From the NCBI GenBank assembly GCA_020064725.1, contig JAGTWJ010000002.1, positions 3,348,001-3,412,000 of the forward strand: DNA of 64,000 nt, in the 5' to 3' direction. The notes below the pieces were generated by a model, which worked only from the letters and a program-made list of their open reading frames with translations, did no database searches and was not told the origin of the DNA. Shown here piece after piece: positions 11,710-24,449 of this stretch. The stretch's first letter is position 1. Each line of letters begins with the position of its first letter. Position numbers and translations under genes: made by a program. Source of the stretch: Drechslerella dactyloides (lineage: Eukaryota > Ascomycota > Orbiliomycetes > Orbiliales > Orbiliaceae).

Positions 11710-12100
11710 ATGAGAATTGACACAAACGTCTTAGTCTGCGCACCGTCGAACGCGGCAACCAACAATCCTGTTCGTTGTTGGGATAAGCGTATCCACAACG
11801 ATTCCACAGGCGTTCTACAGAAACTCAGGGCAATATATTTCCTCCCAGATACTCTATAGGCTTAAGAAGGGTCGACCAGGATATATAGCAGATATCCTGT
11901 TTGAGATTACAAGGTCTCACAGGACGAAATTTCCAGAGCCATACAGCATAATGAAGTATCGGCAAGAGCTTCCGCAGTGGCCTAATTATCAGGAATGTTT
12001 AGCCAGAGTTTTGAAAGGCGAAAGCACAAAGGAAACCAGAGCCCACTTCGCAGAGATCAAGGACGAGGTTGATAGTGAAGTGCTTCTATGCAGGTGTTGA
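11710..12100 (+). pseudogene. Fragment resembling a UPF1-like superfamily 1 helicase
   Basis: One frame from 11710 reads NVLVCAPSNAATNNPV and continues to a TAG at 11857-11859. The LVCAPSNAA core followed by T/V-D/N-N is the hallmark of motif Ia in UPF1/SMUBP2/NFX1-type SF1 helicases. An overlapping frame from about 11852 to TGA 12098-12100 stays open with coding-like composition (ILYRLKKGRP, YRQELPQWPNYQECLARVL, TKETRAHFAEIKDEVDSEVL). Such a charged helical stretch fits the insert after motif Ia in these proteins. The frame change between the two parts, the missing Walker A motif and the missing rest of the core mark it as a relic. The motif Ia match is visible in the sequence; the second half is inference. 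Confidence 0.5.
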
Positions 12101-14948
12101 CTTTTTTCTGATGGTGAAGCCGTATGCTAGGGGCCTAGAAACGGTCTCAAGTCCTTATTGAACTCAGAGCTACGCATATATATTTGGCGGTAGCCTAAAT
12201 CTGCCGGCCTTAAATTCAGCGATGTCACATGTATAGTTTGATGAACAGTCTTGTATCGCGATATCGAGTCAATAGTGCATACTTGTATAATATCATTCTA
12301 GTCTCGAAGCCAGAGCGCCAAGGGCCACGAACGTGGCCCGCAACGGCAGAACATGCGAGCCTCGGCGTCTGCCCCGAGACAAATATCGTTCATGGCCAAC
12401 AGCCTTCTCGAATTCATAAGCACGATAGACGCAGCGTTTGATAGGCAGGAGAAACTAGGTAGATATACTTCAATATAAACCAAGGGATCAGTGCACACCT
12501 TGCGTGTTTCGCAACTCCACGAGGACGTCCGAACAGACAGCTGTTCCTGGGCTGCCGGACTGAACCAAGGTTGGGGAACTCATCCCGGTCGTGTCACACA
12601 GCTTGCGTTGCCGTCGACTGGACGTCAAAATCAACTGGGCTGGAATAGCCGAACCGCCAATCAAAAAATATGCTCGATGAGCTCAAACCCTTCGCCACGC
12701 AGCGCGTCGACAGCTGCGACAGTCCTCAATCACGATCGATCGCGTCCAGTCACAGGTCGCTATGTCCGTCCGCAAGAAGACCGCGGTTCACGGGAGCTTA
12801 TCTGCATGTGATGCAACGGTGGAGAGACTCCGATTAGGTAAAACCGTGGGCCGAATCATGTCAGCTCGTCAGCGACAATAGGCATATGAGACTGTCTCAT
12901 CGATAGGCAATCTCGCTATCGTTTCACATACGTCACGTCCACCACGCTTCAGAAGTATCCAGCGTATCGATATCGGTATATTTAGATAATGCTCAGCTCA
13001 TCCGGTGTGCTGTCGCCTCCGCCGAGACGAGGAAAGTGGCCCAGGAGGTCAGTGCAGCTAGCAGCTCGCCTCGCAATCACGATTCTCCAGCCGAGTTGGC
13101 TGGAACTTCTCGGCTCCATGGAGAGATGGCCTTGAATTTAATGCTCCGAGCGGCGGCTCGCCCCACGTGCGCGTACGACAAAGCGCAGCATTGACGGATC
13201 GCGTCAGGTAAGCTAGCTTTTCTAGAAGGGCGGAAGGGCTCGAGAAACGCGTAGACGACCGGAGCTTATGCTAACTTTGGTGCACACAGGTGTTTTAATG
13301 GCTTTCTTGCAAAACGTTGTCGCATTCGTGACTCCGGGGCCAACCGATCGCGACGCGGTGCAGCTGCGGACCCTCGCTTGGATTTCGCCGCGACGGTGCT
13401 AGTGGCCTTGGTCCCACGCACTTTGCGAGCTGGCCCTGGTCAGCCGATGGATTGGCAAATCTGCCCCTTACATGATTTCAGGGACAGCTATTTTCCTTGG
13501 CGACCAGGCCCCCGGCCAATGGGGCCAATTTGCGGTGCCAGAAGAGGGCAGTCTGCCTGCTGTGGGACCGTGAAAGGGGTCTTGAACTCTGAGGCACACG
13601 TTTTTCGCCAGGGGAGTCGGGCTTTTTGTTTTGTCCCGATTCGATTCTGCGAATTCGTCTGCTGAATGGCAATTTAATTGATCAATGCATCGACATGATT
13701 GTCGCCGCCGCCGCCTTCGTTCTCGCGTTCTCCATCTCTGTGTCGCTGTGGTCACGGTCTCGGAGAGAGGCGACAGCTGGAGAATCCGAGCTGGGGAGGC
13801 AAAATGAGCTGCAAATTTGCATGTCCGGAGGGATCCATCGTGAACAGGAACCGCTGTCGTGATTCAAGACACGCAAATGGGAAGCGCGCATTCTCTTCCC
13901 TGGCAATATTGCATTGTCATGCAATCTCGAAACGACAATCTGCGAAAAAGGTTTGCGATTGTCAGTTTGGCCGAGTCATAAAGGTGTGTCCCTGCGCACT
14001 GGCTAAATTCCCAGGTCTCCCCACGTTCGATCGAAGCCCAAAATTGGACCGGTGGAGATGAACACCTTTTTTTCGCAGTCATCTTGCGAAGACAGGAGAG
14101 CAGGAGAGAGACAGCAGTCCCAAGGAAGGGGTCCGAATAAAGGGTTTGCTGCGCCGGTCTTCTGGCCTGCAGCCGTTAGCTCTCTGAGCAGTTATCTCTC
14201 CCATCAGTTCCTCGATCGAGGAGCGGTTGGAGGAAGCCTTCTTCCCTTTCCTTCTTCCTTTTCTCCATCACGACTCCGCTTTTTGTTTCCTTCGAACCCG
14301 CCAGGTGCAGCAGGCTTGGACCGACTAGCCGATTGTATTCTGGCTTTCCGCGCTTCGCTTCTCTTAATTATCCTGATTCGCGGCGATCCGGCCGTGTTTG
14401 CATTACCACGACGCCCGAATCGAATCCAATCCGCCGTTGGATCTGGGATGCATCAAGCCCGAATCCAGCGACGCTGACCGGACTCCCTCCGCACCCGACT
14501 GGCTCACGACACACCCGCCATCTCACCCCGGCGGGCGGCTGGCTGGCTGGCGTGTCTCTCGCCAGCTCTTCGAGGTTTGGGGCATTCTTGGGCGAAGCCG
14601 CTTGCAATTTGTTTGTGCATTTTGCCGGGTAAGCAATCCTATATCAGCAATAGCGGCCGGCTTGGGGCTCCTGGCCAGGGCGTGTGTCTGGAGTCCGTTC
14701 TCGTGTGTGCGCACACCCTCATTATCGTCTGCCTGCATCGTCACGTACGTATTGAACGGCACACGCTGCATCTTGCCTGGCTTGCCTGCTGGCCTGCTGG
14801 CTAGCCTCTCTCCCCTTTCTCTCGATCGAGCAAGGTAAGAAGCAGGCGGTGGTTGCTGGCGCCCGCAGTTTGACGGGTCTTTTCTCTCCAGCTCGGCTGG
14901 CTTGCGGTGCCTGTTCGTCCGTTCCTGCCTCGCCAACTGTCCACTCAA
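12101..14948. other. long intergenic region and leader of the SEC7-PH gene
   Basis: About 2.8 kb without a recognisable gene. A TATCGATA palindrome sits at 12965-12972. The last 0.8 kb is pyrimidine-rich with a short GGCT-repeat patch (about 14528-14550) and is probably transcribed leader. GTAAG donors at 14630 and 14835, with AG ends near 14868 and 14891, could define introns in the 5' untranslated region. This is inference from splice-like sequences only. Confidence 0.4.
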
Positions 14949-17900
14949 ATGGATTTCTCCACATCAACCACCTCGCTCCACCACCACCACATCCACCACC
15001 ACCACTACTCGGCGTCCCCAGCCTCTTCGAGGTCGCGAGCAGCTTCCACCCACAAGCAGCAGCATCAGCCCACGCCTCTGCAGATTCACCGTTCGGCTTC
15101 TGCATCTGCGCTTGTAGCTGGTGGATCGTCGTCTCGTGGAGGCAGCAGTGTGGGAGCCTCAGCAGCCATTGGCTCCGATCCTCGCTCCAAGAAGTCCACC
15201 GCTGCTGCCCCAGCTGGGCCGCCGCCCGTCCCAACCATCCCGTCCTTCCTCAAGAAAAGCAACGTCTACGGCAACGGCTTCTACAACCCGTCGGGTGTCA
15301 CCTCCACCAGCTCCTTCGCCGGCTCTCGTCCTGGCAGTGCCAAACTGACCATTGACACTTCCCTGTCCAACGGCTATCTCAAACAGAACCGAAGTGTCTC
15401 GGACAACGCTTACCCGATCACCAACTCGTTGGCCCAGGCGTCGTCGACTTCAAATAGGAAGGTCTTCGCAGCCAGTAATGGGAATCTGAGCAACGCAAGA
15501 GGTGCCCGTCTCCGAAGAGACCTGGACAGACACGAAGTATTCGCGCCCGCAGACACCGGCTTTCGGGACTCCCTGGTCGACAACCTCCTTCTCGATTTCG
15601 ACAAGCTCGGCCAGGACTTCTCCAACGACCCTGTCTTCGACAAGTTCCTGGATCCTTTCTACCTCGATAACGAGCACGCGCAGGACGACCAGGGTGACAT
15701 CGCCTACAGGGATCTCGAGTACGCCCGAGGTCGACTTCACAGCCGACAGAGCACAAGCAAACGGTCGGACAGCAATACTGTGGCACCGCAACGAACCTTT
15801 GACAACCAACAGAATCCAAAGGAGGCCAATCTGCCGGAGGACGACGAGTTATTCGAACACAACGGAACTCTTGTTTACACGGCCGACGGTAGATTTATAA
15901 CCACACCTCCCCAATCGCGCCGCGGCCCCCCTCCGAGTCGCCAACAGTCGCATACATTCGACTCCTATAGCGACGCAGCCCCAGCGCCCAAGGTCTCGAA
16001 CCGATCACGGGCAAGGGAACCGGAGACACCGCGACAGCCAACTCAGCTTCACCGACGAAGATCTACCAGATCGAACAAGAGTCTGAAGCGCGTTACAGAC
16101 GTCATGGCAGACCACTCTACGCTGCCAACGATACCGTCCGAAATGCAATCGACCGACTCGACATCCTCTCCGCCTGCAAAGCAGGCCTCCAAGCCTGGAT
16201 TCTTCCGAAGAGTCTTTGGCGGAGGTGCTGCCAATGCTAAGCCTACACTACAAATCCCGCCCACGGCGACCTCATCGAGTGGTATCGATGGGGATAAGCC
16301 AATGGACGGGGTTAAACGGCAGGCTTCTGTTTCCGTCAATCCAATATCCGCTTCGCCCGATCAAGTCCCCCCAAAGACGCCTCAGATGGTAACTAAGAAA
16401 CCATCCGGGTTTTTTAGGCGCCGAAAGAGATCGGTTTCCGAGCATGATCCCGTACCCCCCTTGCGAACAAATAATATAACTCATAGTAGTGAAATCGACA
16501 ATAATCCCGCCTCTCCGTCCACAGCTCGACAAGAGACAAACCACCAGGGCGTCAGTTCTCGCCCCGAGACTTCTATGAGCCGTTCACACAGTCGCGCTCA
16601 TAGGTCCAACCACGAGCGCGAAATGTCCGAAGCCAGCATAACACCCATCGGCGCAGTATCTTCGTCGAGCGGTCAAGATGTAGTCGCCGCGCGACCGAGG
16701 CGGGCTACCAACAGGAGCATAGAGTCCGAGTTACCGAATCGCATCACGGAAGTCAAGGAGGTCGAGATTGCGACCGAAAAGAAGATCACAGCCGCCGCGA
16801 ATATCAACATCGACGAAATTGTCGCTTCATCAACGACGACGAAGAACATGTACACCCCTCCTCCTAAATCGGAGATGCCGCCTATTCCAAACCCGAAACC
16901 GGATGTATCACAGCCAGAGGAGGCTAAACAGTTTGAGGGTTCGTTCCTCCGGGACGACGATAGCGATTCGGGTCATGATATCAATGCGGCTAACACTGGT
17001 CCTGAGATAGTCTCTGGGCCCGACGCTAGTCCCGATACCGCCCCCGGCGAATCGAAGAAGGAAGAAGACAAGTCGCACTCTCTTGACACTGAGAGGTCTG
17101 ATTCTGCATCTGATGTCTTCTACGACGCGGCGAGCAAGGAGAAGAGTTTTGTCGACGATGCGAAATCGGAGGCAAAGTCAGAGGCGGCTTCGATGCCTGT
17201 GGTCGTTCTGCCACAGGCGGAAGATGATGAAGCTCCACCACCCGAGGACGCGAACGCCACCCCGCGGCCCCAGAAGACGGCGCCTGTGATTGACGAGGAC
17301 TTTGATGGCCCGCCGTCACCTGAAGAGATAGACGCGGCCCGTAAGATCTATGAAGGCGATGAAGAATTCATGCCGAAAGGCAAGGCCGCTGCTTTCCTTG
17401 GAGAGGCGTAAGTACTTCCAAAATCCCTTGACTTCTAGGATATCGGCTAATCTACTGGTTTTAGTGGTGCACCAAGTGCAAGAATCCGTACCGCCTACAT
17501 GTCAATGTTTGACTGGACGGGTGTCAATATTCTCGTCGCTTTCCGCGGCCTGTGTGAGAAGCTGGTTTTGAAAGGAGAAACCCAACAAGTCGACAGAATT
17601 GTTTCCGCTGTTGCTAAGCAGTGGTGCGATTGCAATGTCAACCATGGTTTCAAAAACGTGGATGTTGTTCACACCATAGTTTATTCCATTCTACTCGTCA
17701 ACACCGATCTCCACATGGCGGACTTACATTCGTCTCAGAGAATGACCAAAGGACAGTTCGTTAAGAACACTTTGGCCACCATCAAGCGCGGATTGTCCAT
17801 TGATGAAGGCGAACACCCGCAGAACGTTGCTCGGTGTCAAACCCCGTACGACCTGGACGACCCAGATGATGCTCATCATGGAAATCTTGGTTCGTCGGGG

Positions 17901-19713
17901 ATGCTGACGAAGCGTTTGTCATTCATTCGTGGACCCGGTGCTGTCCAGCGATTTTTCGAGGACCAGTCCAGCGAGAACTTTGCGAACTCGATAGACAGCA
18001 ATGGAACGGGCGGCGAAAGTGGTGGTCCGCTCATCAACGCACCATGCGTTGGGAATAACAAGCAGTGGGATCTTACGTTAGAGTCCATATTGAAGGACTT
18101 CTATCTCTCGATCCGGTCAGTTGCACTTCCATTGCATGGTGCCACGTCAGACAAGTCTCCCGATAGCATAACCGGCACGACTACCTTAGGCAAAGAGCTT
18201 CGCCGGACCAATAGTACGGTTAGCAAAGCTCCGTCCGAGAGTTCGATGTCAATGCGACTGGACCGTCATGCAGGGAGCTTTGGTTCCAGCAATGGAAACA
18301 GTAGCACGACCAGGCTCGGGTCGAAGTGGAAGAACAACCGATCGCGGCCTCGTCTGTATCCAGGCTCGTTTGCTGGCTCTTCACGTACGAGTCTGGACGA
18401 CAGACTTTGGAGTCCATCGGCCTCCAGTACATGGAGCAAGTATTCCTTGGATAAGACTGCGACTACCATGATGTCGACTGACTCGCTTGGATCAGGGTTC
18501 GGCCAGGGCGATTACATGCAAAGTATCGGCTTTGCAAACGCCTTGTCTACGGCGATCATCCGTGAAGAAACCGGAACAAGCGGGTTGGGTTCTGACGATG
18601 GCGAACAGAGCATCCAACCGACCATACTGGACGATGATGTTGACGAGCTTGCGCTCTACGGCGCTCCGTGGGCGAAGGAGGGAATGATCAAGCATAAGCA
18701 CCATCTTGAAGCTGCCGATAAAAGGGCTAAGAACCGCGGCTGGGTGGAGTGCTTTGCTGTGGTCGAAAAGGGATGGATGCGGCTATTTTTGTTCTCCAGC
18801 GAGAAGCGGAAAAACGCCAACAACGTTGTCGGCGGCGGTAACTGGATGGAGAACGCGGAGCCTATCGGTTCGTTCATGCTAAGGCAAACCCTCGCCTCCG
18901 CGCTGCCACCCCCCGGATACTCGCGATCTCGCCCGCATGTCTTCGCGCTGTCACTCCCCAACGGCGCTGTCCACCTCTTCCAGTGCGGTACCGCAGAACT
19001 CATCAAAGAATGGGTAGGCACCGCGAACTACTGGTCGGCTCGCTTGTCGAAGGAGCCCCTCGTCGGCGCCGTAAGCAACATCGAGTACGGATGGAACAAC
19101 TGCATTGATGTGGAGGCGTTTGCGAACATGCAGTCGCCGCCTACCACTGGCCACCAGCCTCGTCCGAGTTTCCAGGGCAGCATTCGAGGCTCGCTCGATC
19201 ATCACGGTGCATTTAGGGCCAGACTGCCGGGCGATAAAGCCGTCATCGCAGACTGGAGCCCGCCGCCGCAGAGCATGTTTGCTAGTCCATTAACGGAAGC
19301 GGATCAGTTCAAGGCGCTCGAGTCATATGTTGCCAATATTGAAGGCGAGCTCCAGAAGCACAACGAGCTCCGAGGGCCAATGCTCCTTGCTGTAAGTTCT
19401 CTCAACATACACACTTTTTTATATTGAGATATAAACTGACAAATTTTTGCTCTTGATACAGTTCACTCCAAGACATCCAAACTACAACAAGGCGATGAAC
19501 AATTGGGAACGCAAGTCCAGTTACCTGTTGAAGGAGATTGTCAAATTTAGAACCTATATAGACGCACTATCGGCCGCCGCTGTCGCCAAAGAGAAGATTC
19601 TCAAGGAAAAGGAACAGCGGACGATGGAGCTGAACGCGCTTAGACCGGAAGTGAACGAGCGATCGCACGAAACAGTTACGCCACCGGACACTCTAGTCGG
19701 GGTTCAGTCATGA
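14949..19713 (+). CDS. SEC7-domain and PH-domain Arf guanine-nucleotide exchange factor (Syt1/EFA6-type)
   Basis: Three exons, 14949-17407, 17465-19391 and 19462-19713, give 1545 residues. The first 780 residues are low-complexity and disordered, starting with a histidine cluster (HHHHIHHHH). The SEC7 domain lies at about 795-960: AAFLGE supplies the catalytic glutamate (Glu819, one codon before intron 1). It is followed by RTAYMSMFDWTG, RGLCEKLVLKGETQQVDRI, NHGFKNVDVVHTI and LLVNTDLHMADL. A PH domain with KHKHHLEAADKRAKNRGWVECF begins near residue 1225, and a coiled-coil tail (KEKILKEKEQRTME) ends the protein. It should activate Arf GTPases in vesicle traffic or polarised growth at membranes. 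The start is the first ATG of the frame; an upstream GTG at 14907 is ignored. Order and spacing fit fungal Syt1-like proteins; the exact orthologue is not settled. Confidence 0.9.
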
Positions 19714-21927
19714 TCTATATCATCATATAGACTCGAATCATCTTTTATTTCCTAGCATTGTATTTTCCTTGCGTTTTTTAAGCCTCCTTTGTTCTTCTTT
19801 CTACTTCTCACCAGGGACGACGCAGGTCCATTAATAGTGTTCAAATTACCTTGGCGTTCTGAGCGGATGGTGCTTTTTGCCCCGTTGCATCCGTTTGCTT
19901 CTTTGCTTATGATACCTATTGCTGACGTTTTTCATTTTGTTGAAAGTTATTGCTATGGGCTAGTCAGCTCTTCGACATTGCATTTCTCCGTCATGTTGTT
20001 TTGTCTTGTACCTGAATTTCTTTCTCGTTTTGTACCTTTTGTCATGTTGCAAAAGCGTTCATGCAGCGAGCATCGTTTTTCGTTTGATGGGACCAAGGAT
20101 TTTGGTGGTTAGGCTTGTTCTATCACGTTTCTGAAGATCAAAGTTCTGGGATGGCTGTGCGCATATCTGCTCTATAGCCCGACTGTTTTTTCAATTTTCT
20201 TCGACCGCGTTCAGTTTTTTAGATGATTCTGCGGACCCGGATTAACGGTTTCCACCTTGATTCTTTCCAGACGGCATGTTCATACTCTTTTTTTTTTTTG
20301 TATACTATTTGATATCTGGTACTTGTACAGTGCCTCGAATACCTTGCAGTTACGGGGCTCTCGTGATGCCACGGGACTCAGAGGTGTCTTTGGCTGACAT
20401 GGTGGACAATGCGATGTGAATAATTCAATTAATATCCTCAAGCTAATTTCACGATGGTTGTTAGTAGAATTGAGGCCGCTTTAAATTGAGGTCGACAAAA
20501 GATCTCGACGTTAGACCGAGTTGGATCTAGAATGGCTACACGCGCATGCACCTGACTATGCGCACGAGATCGGTTGATCTGGATTGGTGTAGGCTGGTGG
20601 CTTGGTTCATCTGGGGAAATGGCCATCGCTCAATTGATGCAAGTCAGGATCGATATTGATACTATCCTGGATGCGGGTTTAATCTCGTAAAGCAGATTGC
20701 CGTTTCGACATCGGTGTTCTGGATATCGCCCATGCGGGCTGGCAAACGAATCTCAGATTCTGGGGTTGCCGTCAATGCATTCCGTCTGAGTGCGGAGCCT
20801 CGGCTAGTTCGAGGTAGATTGCCCGCCAGCCTATGATATCTTTTGCCTGAGCTCAAGCTGGGGTAAACCAAGCTGCGTGTGGAGCTTGTTCGGCGAGCTG
20901 GAGCTTGGTGATTCGACGGCTGCCGGCTTGTCGAACGGTGCCTTGACCGCATTCATTATATTACATCTTGCAATCGCCCATCCCAATTGCTTCGTGCTTC
21001 TAGGCAAACACTCACTCGCACACTCGCCATTGCCGACAATCGCATCGAATCGCCCGGCCCGGAGGACGAGAAGACTCACCGACGTGACCCGTTACGCTCT
21101 TGGTCGAATTGGAAGGAGCCGGGCTCTCGCGGACAGGCAGTCCTGGTCGGTGGATCTGGTGATCTGATCACCTAGTCTTCGGTAAGCTGCAACGTAACTC
21201 GCGAATGGTTTGCGGCGTTCTCCCAGCGGCGGCCTGGCGGAGCTGACCAGACTGATCGATCTAATGGATAGCGCGTCCTTGGTAGGCCATTTGCATCGCA
21301 TCGCCTTTCGCTGGCCGTCCGGCGCTGGTTTCGATCCGTTCAGGGTCCCACGCTCGCAAGTCGGTAGCTCCCCAGCCTCCGTCCACCTTGTCTTCGTCGA
21401 CTCGACTCTGCTGCAGGCGGTCATGGGGAATGCGACCTGCTAACCGACACATACAGCTTCTTCTTCTTCGATCGAATCGCGTAGGGTCAAACGTTCTTGC
21501 CCGTCTGCGGTTTCCCGAACGTACAAAGTCACGAACTCAAAACCCCTGTTCATTGGCGGCGGCGGAGGCGAAAGAGGGTCTCGATATAAAAGTGCAACAT
21601 CGAAACGCAAAACCGGCGATTGAGAGCGCCGCATCCAGCTCTTCACGCCCGATACCGTCATTTTGGAAGCCTCCGTCCGCCTATCTTGACGTGTTTCACT
21701 CCTCGGGACGTATACCAACGTGCCCTGCGCGCGAGTCACCGAACGAACGCCCGGTCTCGGCTGTGACTGTACGCCCACCTGCGCTTTGCGAAAGGAAACC
21801 TCACCAACGGTATACTCCACCGATCTCCACCGTAGCCCGTGCAGCGTGCGCCTACTCTCTTTATCTCCATCGCTGCGGCTCTACTGCGTTACTATCCATC
21901 CATTCGACCGCTTCCTCTGCTCTACTT
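19714..21927. other. intergenic region with 3' region of the SEC7 gene and leader of the next gene
   Basis: T-rich 3' sequence runs to about 20330, including T runs at 20288-20299. The rest is mixed sequence without a family signal. The frame of the next gene is open back to 21388, but that stretch looks like leader. I see no gene. Confidence 0.45.
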
Positions 21928-23260
21928 ATGGCCTACGAAGTCGACAGCCAGTCGCCCCACATACGAGCATTAACCGAGACCATCGCCGTGCCACCGTACA
22001 TCCCCGTCACCTCGCCGTCCGCAAAACGGAAACGAGACGTACTGCTGTATATTACGCCGATCTCTGCGAATTCGTCGTTCAACAGCGTCTCGACGACAAC
22101 TACGGGTTCCGCCTCCGCGTCCTTCGGGAGCGACGGGGTGTGTGAAGGCTGCGAGGGAGTCAAGAACGGCCCGACTGTTAATGGGGGTGTTATTGGTGCT
22201 CTTGACGGTACTATAAGCACTGGAGGAGCGGCGGGAGGCGGCTGCTCCTGCGAGGACATGAAGACCAGGGGTAATGCCGCCGGCGTCGATAAATCTAGCG
22301 GGGAGGAGGTGGAGGCCCCGTCGCCTAGGACGAGAGTCGCAAACAAGCTCGAGGGTCTGAACCTTGGTAACGGCACTGCAAAGGAAGATGCGAAGGATAC
22401 GGAACCGTCGTCAAAGTCGGCAATGGTGCTCAAGTCATGGCGGAAGAGCGGCGTCGGCAAGTTTACCGACTTCGACGACGTAAAGCACGCAAATGGGACG
22501 ACGATAATAGATACGGAAACACAGTCAAACCAAGAGGACGACGATGCGGAACTCAACAGGACACCGAAGAAGAAGAGGTCGACAAAACCGCCGTCGGGAC
22601 GTGACTCCAGGTCGAAGGACGCTGATGTAGCCCCGAAAAAGCGGAAAGGAAAGGCCAAACCGACATTCCAAGAACCCAGAGAGGTGGAAATGACAACAGT
22701 CAACAGTGCGCCTGCAGACCTCGAGCCTTCGCATCCTGACAACGATTCCGAGAGTCCAACCGCTAGTAGCAGCAGCAACGAGCCCTTTGCCTTTGTTGGA
22801 GTAACAAAGCAGACTAAATCTTCCGGAGGTAGGCTGCGCAGCCCACCGCCTTCGATACCCGAAGACGAGGCCCAGCGGTTAGTGGAGGAGGAGGACACGG
22901 ATTCGGATCCCGATCAGACGGGCATTGGATACCGTCCGACAGCACAGCAACGGGATCTGCGGAACCAAAAGCGAATGCAGCAGGTGTGCAGATACATCCA
23001 ATCCCTCTCTTAGTGAAAATGAAGACGGGTTTAGCTGACATGAAATTCAACTCCAGATCAAGGAATACAAAGCAAGGGAGTCGCGCGAGGCCCGTGCCAA
23101 GCGGACGGCGGAGCGACGGCGGAGGAACGTCACTGAACGGGGCGCATCTGCCACCTCGTCAACCTCGAGTCTTCTCATTGCGACCAATCCTGAAGATGAC
23201 GAAGAAATGGTCGACGTTCAAAAGTCACTGCCTTCTAAACGGGTCCATTTTGAATTATGA
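21928..23260 (+). CDS. Fungal protein of unknown function, basic-acidic and largely disordered
   Basis: Two exons, 21928-22983 and 23057-23260, give 419 residues; the intron has a GTGTGC donor, a GCTGAC branch site and a CCAG acceptor. The N-terminus has PPYIPVTSPSAKRKRDVLLY. The middle is disordered, with runs of Gly, Ser and Lys (TPKKKRSTKPPSGR, APKKKRKGKAK is close to an NLS). The clearest ordered part spans the splice junction: IGYRPTAQQRDLRNQKRMQQ, then IKEYKARESREARAKRTAERRR, a long basic helix. I recognise the overall plan as one seen in uncharacterised ascomycete proteins but know no function. A nuclear place is likely. Start chosen at MAYEVDSQ because upstream in-frame sequence is unlike the rest. 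The gene converges on COX20. Confidence 0.7.
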
Positions 23261-23824
23261 TGCACCTCCCACAGCTAGGATATTGTTTGACTTCAATAAT
23301 GAAACTCCCACTCCCTTGATTTCTCACGATATCATAGACAGTCCCTTTCTTTTCTAGCGTTCTATTTTTTTGGAAGGTCTTTCGCATGTCGCGCTCTGCT
23401 GCTCTGCTTTCGGTGCGTCGGAGATGATCAGACGCTTTCTTTCTTTGTTACTCTCTGTGAATTGGAGTTTTGGAGTAGGATTGTCAAAAGTATTCACAGT
23501 TTAGTGGCGATGGCATTCGCACGATTCCCCTTGTTCGACTTCAGCTAGTTAGCTTTGACTGTTTCAAAGCAGTTATCGTTTGTTGTGACTCTAATATTTG
23601 CACATATGTACAGAGATATCCTGCTCCGATGAATCGCTCGCCCGCTTATTATCCGGATACTTCCGATAATATCGTTACAAAATGCTTGTCAACCCATGTC
23701 ATTCCACTGCCATGTGCTCCTGCGTTCTGGCAGCAATAGCATCGTTAAGCTCTCAGAACACCCATATATATATGCCGGCACCATGAACAGAGATGACGTA
23801 TGTATATGGACGAGTAGTGGGTAT
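23261..23824. other. convergent intergenic space
   Basis: This holds the 3' ends of the unknown-function gene and of COX20. The sequence is T-rich at 23340-23400. No further coding signal is seen. Confidence 0.45.
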
Positions 23825-24449
23825 CTACCACCGCCACCATCTTTTCTCCGCTTCTTTCCGCCTTACCTCTTCCTCCTCCTGCTGCTTTAACCGCACCTGC
23901 TCCTGTTTTTTCTCTTCGAGGCGACGCTCCCGCTCGAGGCGCTTGTACTCGATAAGCTGCATAGCGCGGACCATGCCATCGTGCTCGCGGCCGCGGCGCC
24001 AGCGGCAGGCCTCCCAGATGACGATCGAGGAGAAGCAAAACATGCCGACAGCCCATGTGCATGCGTTGTACACAGATGCTACATCGAGATAATACCAGTT
24101 AGCATATGGTCTTTACTATCGTTTCAGATATATGGCATTGATGAGGGCGGCGTGGTGAGTGGATGTGGGAGTATAAGCCACCTTTTAGAATCATCTTGAC
24201 TCCGCCAAACCCGAAGCCTGTGGCGATACCCGTTAGGTACGCTTGCCGAAAGCACGGCATCTGGTGAATCTTGGTCACGCTGTCAGTGCTGATATGGTTG
24301 ATCGCGTCGCCGACAGAGTAGTCCTGTCCTTGCCGTCCTCGCGGGGGCACTTGGCCGACGCTCGACGGGTCCGGGAGGGGCGGCAACTGTTGCGAGCCAT
24401 TGCTGCCGCTGGGGCTCGAGGATGAGGGCGAGGATGTGTCGTTGGCCAT
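23825..24449 (-). CDS. COX20: Cytochrome c oxidase assembly protein COX20
   Basis: Complement of 24182-24449 and 23825-24078 gives 173 residues; the 103-base intron runs from GTGGCT to a TGTAG acceptor. COX20 is an inner-membrane chaperone that holds newly made Cox2 during its maturation and copper loading. After a disordered Ser/Pro/Gly N-terminus comes DAINHIS...IHQMPCFRQAYLTGIATGFGFGGVK. Residues from about 66 form the first membrane segment. Residues 92-112 (NACTWAVGMFCFSSIVIWEAC) form the second, with the family's Asn-Ala-Cys-x-Trp. A charged helix follows (RLERERRLEEKKQEQ). Size and two-helix hairpin fit the family. The start ATG is the only one before the conserved part. Confidence 0.88.

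Noticed and set aside
14907..14948. upstream in-frame extension of the SEC7-PH gene
   Set aside because: It begins with GTG, not ATG; the first ATG of the frame is at 14949.
21388..21927. in-frame upstream extension of the unknown-function gene
   Set aside because: The extra residues are Arg/Ser/Cys-rich like translated leader and unlike the rest; MAYEVDSQ directly precedes the part that resembles other fungal proteins.
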